DNA of 64,000 nt, taken from Cryptomeria japonica (lineage: Eukaryota > Streptophyta > Pinopsida > Cupressales > Cupressaceae). The notes beneath the pieces were generated by a model. That model ran no database searches and was not told the origin of the DNA. It was given only the letters and a program-made list of their open reading frames with translations. Each line of letters opens with the position of its first letter. Position 1 is the stretch's first letter. Shown piece after piece: positions 58,479-64,000 of this stretch. Both the position numbers and the translations under genes were made by a program. Location: contig NC_081409.1 in assembly GCF_030272615.1 (NCBI RefSeq), positions 645,948,468 to 646,012,467 of the forward strand, given 5' to 3'.

Positions 58479-59381
58479 CTAGAATGGATTTGAATCTGCA
58501 GATATTGTGATTTCTTTTCCATCATAGGGAAATTTGACACACTGATGATAGGTTGATGGGACAACTTGCAAGTCATGTATCCATGGTCTCCCAAGGATTA
58601 TATTATATGATAAGTCCAAGTCCAGAACTTGGCATGCTATGTTTTTTTGTAAAGGTCTTACTCTGATGGGTAGTATCACAATTCCCTTGGAGGAACGTTC
58701 TTCTTCGTCATAGGCTTTTATGGTGATCTTTTTATGGGGATCAACTACATCTTTTGAATATCCTAAGGCATGAACAAGACTCAATGAACAAATATTTAGG
58801 CCAGTTCCACCATCTATTAGAACATGTTTAACTCGTGTTTTGTGAATGAGGACTTCAATATGCAAAGGAGCATTGTGGGGGTGTTGCAAGGCCATGTCGT
58901 CTTCTTTGGTAAATGATAAGAAGTGAGGAGTTTTGAGGTGTCCCACCATGGTTTGGAATTGATCAATATCAAGATCTTTGGACACTGTGGTATCTAATAA
59001 TGCTCGTTCAAGAATCTCTTTGTGTGTAGGTGACAGTTTTAAAAGTTCTAAGATGGATATTTGTGCGGGTGTTTTTTGTAATTGATCCACTAGATTGTAT
59101 TGTTTGGTAGTGGATGGCGTGTTTGTTGTAGGACCCAGAAAAACAACTTTGGCTTTACTTCGTGTGATAACATGAGCAGGTTCATGATGTTGTTGTTCTT
59201 TAATGATGATTACATTTACCACATTGTCATATGTATAAGCATAGTTTACCTTTGCTTTACCTTTACCATTTTGCCCTGTTGATGATTCACCCTTCTCATA
59301 ATTAGGAAGCAGAGTTTTTAAAGCTGTGTGAGATTCATTTGTTGTATGTCCATCCACAGTTATTATTCCATTATCAATCAA
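58479..59381 (-). pseudogene. protease of D
   Basis: 300 open codons. N-terminal linker (YEKGESSTGQNGKGKAKV), then the retropepsin region: HVLIDGGTGLNICSLSL with Asp-Gly-Gly in the active-site position typical of Tat-type elements, and ILGRPWIHDLQVVPSTYHQC near the end. It cleaves the polyprotein in this family. The homologous region of C gag has DPS at the active site. Confidence 0.75.
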
Positions 59382-59402
59382 ATCTTGGATGACATGTTTT
59401 AA

Positions 59403-60974
59403 TCATTGACAAGCATCTATTTTGTGTCCTTTGTTTCGATGGAAATCACAATAATGGTTGTCATTCCACCGAGTAGGTTTTACCTTGGGTTCAAAGTTTC
59501 TTTCTTCTGGTAATGTAATCAATTTGTTTGCGATAAGTGTTTTTAATGCGGACCCAAGGGGTTCACCAATGTTTGTAAATTGTCTTTGAAAGAAAGTTTT
59601 GATAGTTGCTTTTTGGTGATTGTTGTCTTGTTGAGCTGTTGTTGAGTGATTAGATAAATTGAAAACTGGTTGCTTTGGTTTTACATTGTTGTTATCCACT
59701 ATCCCGTCATTGACGAAATTACAATTTCTATTCCAAAATTTTGGTTTATCATTGTGATTATTATTGTTAGTGTTGTTAGGAGGGTGAACTTCTTCTTTGA
59801 ATATTTTCAACTCACCTTTCTTTATCATGGCTTCTTCCATTCTAATTCTATTATCAATCATTTTTGCAAAACTTTGATTTCCTTGCATTTTCAAGTAATA
59901 ACTCATTTGATCGTTTAAGTTGTCTATGAAAATGTCCATTTTTTCATACTCTGGCACTGTACGAGGATACCTCGAAGCTAACCGCCTCCATCATTGTAAG
60001 AATGTCATGAAGGGTTCTCCACTTTTTTGTTTTGTGTTACATAGGTCTAGCATGGTTATTTTGTGTTGAATGTTATAAGCGTATTGGGATACAAACTTAT
60101 CCACCAACTCTAAAAATGATCTAATTCTTGGTGGAAGTTTTGAGAACCATTCCATGGCTAATCCAGTTAAACTCTTTGGAAATAGTCTCATTAAGTATGT
60201 ATCTTCATGTGCAAACTCCATGCTCGTTGTGCAAAAATCTCTTATGTGATCTTGAGGGTCAGTGCTTCCATCATATTTTTTGTACCTCAAAGTCTCAAAA
60301 CCTATAGGAAAAGGTATCATGTTGAGGTTTCTGTCAAACGGTTAAGGACACATTTCTTGAAGCGAGTATCGCCTAACATTTCCTCTTTGCATATCTTGGA
60401 TTTGTGTTTGCAATGTTTGTAGTTGTTGTGTGAGAGTCATGATAGGATTATCAACATGATTTGTTCTTGTATGACCATGATTTTGCATTCTAGGAATATA
60501 TTGATCTCTGCTTGTATCATCTCTATCCCTTCTTGTATCTTCATTAGATTGAGCGTTATTTAGAATTTCTACTTCCTCCCTTGTGGGAATGTAAGTTTCC
60601 TCATTGTTTCTAGTGTTGCTAGGAATTGATGTGTTATTCATTTTGAGACCAAAGATGTCCTCATATTGTTCGTCATTAGGAGGAGGACTTCTTTTCTTTT
60701 GTTTCAATTTGTTTACATCAAAATCTTGGGGGAGTGTAGCACCAGATTTGGCTAACATTAGGAAATATTTTTCTTTTTCTCCCTCCAATAATTTATTCAT
60801 AAATTTGTCAAATTGAGGATCTTTCTTGATGTCTTTGATATTTTGTTCTGTTATTTCCTCTTCAACTTGTATTTCATCTTCATGTTCCATGGTTCTATAC
60901 TCTTTAGTTATCTCAAAGGTTTCTATTTCTGTTTCCACAATTTTCCATCTCTGAGCCTTGGTTAGAACAGGCAT
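59403..60974 (-). pseudogene. gag of D
   Basis: ATG at 60974 (MPVLTKAQRWKIVETE), Glu/Lys-rich N-terminus, then capsid (YKKYDGSTDPQDHIRDF, FPKSLTGLAMEWFSKLP), Asn-rich linker and a knuckle CX2HX4HX4C (CDFHRNKGHKIDAC), the same unusual form as in C. In-frame TAA near 60340, TGA near 59990 and TGA near 59402 break it. Two of these could come from CGA. Confidence 0.8.
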
Positions 60975-61486
60975 ACACGTGTTTTGAATGTTTTTTGGGG
61001 TTTAAATCCTGAGTAATGTGTCGTTATAAGTGATCAATTGTTGAGGTGAAAGTTGTGGATGTATAGACATGAAATGATCTTTTCAAGTATTTTCTTGTTT
61101 ACAAGTTTTTTGATCTTAGTTTTTGGAGTGCAAATTTTGTGATTTTTGATATGACCAAGTTCAAATAGGAACGATATATCCTATGATAAAGAACGAGGTT
61201 ATTCTGATCAAGCGTTGTAGTTTCATGATAAATGATGATAGATCGTGATGAGAAACTATGTATGAACAATCAGTTTATCAAAGATAATGTGTTGTTGCAC
61301 TTTAAGGTGTTTGATCTTTAACTTGTTTGAGGTGAATACTTGAGGCTTTTTTTTGTGTCTTGTTCATGAATCTATTTTTGACAGAAGATAACTTGATTAA
61401 ATGACCCAACAAGATGAACTATTCTCTATGTTTGACTGTTTGAGAAATGGGTTGTTTTTGTTTTCTGATTTTGATGTATTATACCA

Positions 61487-61738
61487 AAAACGCTGACAAA
61501 ATGACTAGGAACTCTGCTGTTTAGACCAGAAACGCTACTGTTTAGACCAGGAACTCTGCTGTTTAGACCAGAAATGCTACTGTTTAGACCAGAAACGCTG
61601 CTGTTTAGATCAGAAACACTGTTGTTTGAACCAGAAACTCTGACAAACTTACCAAAAATGCTACTATATTGACCAATAACGCTGACATACAGACCAGAAA
61701 CGCTGACTAACAAACCAGGAACTCTGTTCTGCTATACA
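61487..61738. repeat. 21-bp repeat array 1, 12 units
   Basis: Twelve consecutive units of exactly 21 bp, most like GAAACGCTACTGTTTAGACC. No indels between units. On the minus strand they read as a seven-residue repeat (SSVSGLN). Confidence 0.95.
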
Positions 61739-61881
61739 GTGACTCTAAAGTTCAAATAATGATATGTAGGTTTAGCAAATTGAGTGTTTGAACATAGGAG
61801 ATTTCAATTTTGACCCAACTTTGTAATATGCTCAACCTTTGAGAGTTAATGTTGAAATATGAGAAATTTGACATTAACACC

Positions 61882-62175
61882 AAAAGAGCTGACCTTTGGA
61901 TTGAAAATGCGACTGTTTGGACCGAAGGTGTGACCGTTTGGACCGAAAGAGCTAATGTTTGAACTGTAAACGCTAATGTTTGGACAGAAAGAGCAACTAT
62001 TTGAACTGAAAACGTTAATGTTTGGACTATGAATGCGATTGTTTGAACCATATGTAAGACCATTTGGACTGTAGATGCGACTGTTGGGACCGTATGTGAG
62101 ACCGTTTGGATTGTAGATGTGACTGTTTGGACCGTATGTGAGACCATTTGGATTGAAAGAGCTAATCTGTTGCAA
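61882..62175. repeat. 21-bp repeat array 2, 14 units
   Basis: Fourteen units of exactly 21 bp (GAAAATGCGACTGTTTGGAC type), related to array 1 but with GTTTGGACC in place of GTTTAGACC. The last unit is partial in sequence match. On the minus strand a heptad reads PNGLTYG. Confidence 0.9.
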
Positions 62176-63199
62176 AACTTGTGAATTTGACAATTTGAAG
62201 TTTGAGTTTTCAATGTTTGTTGTATTTTAATGGATGATATCTTGACTTGACTTACAAACACAGAAATCTAATTATATTTTTGTTTCAAAGGGTTTTAATT
62301 GTTAAAAGCACATCAATCAGTCTATCCTAAGGAGATTGGCTGAGAATGAAAACCTTTGCTTGCTGACTTAGGTACACATCCAATACCTAATCAGAATATG
62401 GCTACTGAGTCTCACACAATGGATTCTCAACGCCGTATTATCCAACTCCAAATGCTAATGGGGGCATGATATGGCAAGTGTCTTGGGAGAGTTACTATCT
62501 CTCTTGCACAAAGATTATCACCCTTTCGGAGGTGAATCAAGTAGCTTCTATTTTTAAAGTTCTTAGTTAGGAATTCCATTTGAAATTACCCCTTGAAGTC
62601 ACACAAGCATGATTTAGGCCTATAGCCCAACAAGGTACTGAAACAAGTTGTAGTCACGTAGACGTGATTGAGACCGCGAGGCCCTACAAAATGCCTGATA
62701 TGAGAGATCTCAAAGAGAAAACTAAAATAATCCCATTCTCTGAGACTTTAATCATCAAAGACCTATTTATTATAGTGAGTTGGAATGCTCAGGTCCAGCT
62801 GTACTCACTTGGGTCGTTGTCACAGGGTGATTACTTTTTCCCACTGTGACAGGCCCTCTAAGGATATGCAATTGAAAGCAAAGGATGAGTCTAGCTTTCT
62901 GATCACCTGATAAAGGTGAGAGCATACTCACCTATCACCAAGACATGTTTGTTCATTTCCATTGTAATTAGTCTATGTGCCTAATTTAACAAATATAAGT
63001 ACAAAATCTCGCAGCTGCAAACAAAGTTAGTAGTTTATATTGCATTCTTTGGCGGAAAAATAGTTTATGACTCCGATCCTTCATAGAAAAATAAGTACCT
63101 GCAAAACCAACAATCTACAAATTAGGTTCGGGAAAATGACAGTCCAGAAGAAGAAATGAGGAATGCAACATATAATATTTGGAAAATTAAGAAAAAACT

Positions 63200-63451
63200 G
63201 AAAACGCCATCAAATTGACCAAGAACGCCATCATATGTGCTAAGAACGCTGCTCTGCACACCAAAAACGTTGTTCTGCAAACTAGAAATGTTGTTCTGCA
63301 AACTAGAAACGCTGTTCTACAAACCAAAAATGTTGTTCTGCACACCAGAAACACTGTTAAATAGACTGAAAAGGCTGCTAAATGTACCAAAAATGCCACC
63401 ATACATACCAAAAATGCTAAAGTACAGACTGAAAGCGCTAAAGTACAGAAA
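63200..63451. repeat. 21-bp repeat array 3, 12 units
   Basis: Twelve units of exactly 21 bp (AGAAATGTTGTTCTGCAAAC type). The AAACG/AATGCTGTT core is shared with arrays 1 and 2. On the minus strand the heptad reads CRTTFLV. Confidence 0.92.
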
Positions 63452-63521
63452 AACATAAAAATAGAGTTGAGGAATCTCCCATAAATGTCATTTGAGGTGC
63501 CGGAACACCACAAAAGATGCC

Positions 63522-63584
63522 AAGAACGTGATTCGGGAGCCCAAGAGAGCTAATCTGCACTCCAAAAGAGCTAATCAACCTGTC
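63522..63584. repeat. 21-bp repeat array 4, 3 units
   Basis: Three further 21-bp units (AAGAACGTGATTC.., AAGAGAGCTAATC.., AAAAGAGCTAATC..) close to the primer site, offset in phase from array 3 by about 70 bp. Confidence 0.75.
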
Positions 63585-63631
63585 AATGAAATTTCCTGCA
63601 AACAAACTTGTTAAAGACCAAAGGGGCTAGG

Positions 63632-63650
63632 CCCCACGGTGGGTGCCAAT
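63632..63650 (-). other. primer binding site of D
   Basis: On the minus strand ATTGGCACCCACCGTGGGG follows the 5' LTR end after CATTA. TGG-start and position identify it; I do not assign the tRNA. Confidence 0.75.
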
Positions 63651-63655
63651 TAATG

Positions 63656-64000
63656 TGATGCTAAAAATGTGGTTAGTATAAGAGGCATACACATATAATG
63701 AGACAATAAAAACATAATTGAAAGCTTAATTGAAAACTAAATCAAAGATGCAAACCATAAGCCTTCCTTGAAATGTCCCATTTTCCTCTATTCTTGAGGA
63801 CCTTGAAGGTGTTGGATTGATGGGCTCTCAGTGGAGTAATGACCTCCAAAGTGACAACTCAAGAGTTGAGTAGCTAATTGATCATGATTAACTATGGAGA
63901 TGATATGGAATGCATGATTTAAGAACTTAGATGAACATGCTATGATAAATCCAAAGCTAATTACTAGATAAGTGAAATGTAAATGCCTATAGTAACAATG
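63656..64000 (-). repeat. 5' LTR of D (partial, cut by window end)
   Basis: 345 bp visible, colinear with 45174-45520. Differences: three C/T changes, one C/A change and one inserted C. The remaining 2.5 kb should lie to the right. Confidence 0.9.

Larger units (their letters stand above)
60975..63631 (-). other. 5' leader of D
   Basis: About 2.7 kb between the primer site and gag. Apart from four 21-bp arrays it holds 62180-63190, which is ordinary AT-rich sequence without a conserved frame. Long leaders are normal for Tat elements; the arrays are not a standard feature I know of. Confidence 0.6.
45174..64000 (-). mobile_element. D, giant Tat-type Ty3/gypsy element (5' LTR runs off window)
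   Basis: At least 18.8 kb. Minus-strand order: 5' LTR end (64000-63656), primer site, 2.7-kb leader with 21-bp repeat arrays, gag, protease, G-patch linker, RT, RNase H, second archaeal-type RNase H, integrase, then an antisense PMD gene, polypurine tract and 3' LTR (48039-45174). A second RNase H and an antisense ORF between pol and the 3' LTR are recognised traits of the Tat (Ogre/Retand) lineage. Gag to integrase contains many stops and frameshifts, and one integrase catalytic Asp is Asn. The overlapping 345 bp of the LTRs differ by only four substitutions and one indel. Confidence 0.88.

Noticed and set aside
61426-62261. Minus-strand frames of 95 and 169 codons in the 21-bp arrays, possible repeat proteins
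   Set aside because: Any frame stays open when 21 is a multiple of three, and overlapping frames are open too. No other coding signal was seen, so I list the arrays as repeats and leave coding as a question.
63187-63513. Minus-strand 108-codon hydrophobic frame, looks like a membrane protein
   Set aside because: It is array 3 read in a frame where the heptad is hydrophobic. It has the same origin as the array and no independent support.
61487-63584. CRISPR-like arrays
   Set aside because: The units are contiguous with no spacers, and the context is a plant retrotransposon leader.
1-64000. Host protein-coding genes or tRNA genes
   Set aside because: All longer frames fall in retroelement ORFs or their shadows. 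TGGTATCAGAGC-type matches are primer sites, not tRNA genes, and no cloverleaf was found by eye.

Overview
The window is plant nuclear DNA made entirely of nested LTR retrotransposons. I found no host gene, tRNA, rRNA or CRISPR array. The huge nested elements, gag families with conifer-like flavour, Tat-lineage Ty3/gypsy pol with a second RNase H, and AT-rich low-gene sequence suggest a very large seed-plant genome, most likely a gymnosperm (conifer-type). That organism call is an inference.

Four families are present. Families A and B are sister, copia-like elements (LTRs TGTTGG..CCAACA, initiator-Met primer site, polypurine tract AAAGGGGGAGA). They carry a Gag-like ORF with four zinc knuckles, then a large orphan ORF2, and no protease, integrase or reverse transcriptase. 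Family C is a Ty3/gypsy-type, non-autonomous gag element with a protease-like segment and no pol. Family D is a giant Tat-type Ty3/gypsy element with gag, protease, a G-patch, RT, two RNase H domains and integrase, plus an antisense plant-mobile-domain (PMD) gene.

Layout: 1-267 is unassigned flank. 268-1871 holds LTR remnants. 1872-5562 and 44043-45173 (minus) are the two halves of one B element (host B), split by a second, plus-strand B element (guest B, 5563 to about 44041). Guest B took an A insertion (A1, 6706-13225, target duplication AACAC). An 11.7-kb block (4402-16113) spanning host B, guest B and A was then tandemly duplicated through a GTTGA microhomology, giving copy 2 (16114-41816). 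Copy 2 alone later received C1 (22201-30062, target duplication CTGAT) and C2 (32621-40051), the latter with a deletion and a templated filler. D (45174 to past the window end, minus) split the gag of host B.

Functionally, A and B could only move with an autonomous partner, and ORF2 may be what distinguishes them. C ends resemble D ends, so a Tat integrase may mobilise C. D itself has a mutated integrase aspartate and many nonsense codons although its LTR ends still nearly match. Most coding regions are decayed, often by C-to-T type nonsense changes, as expected of methylated silent repeats.
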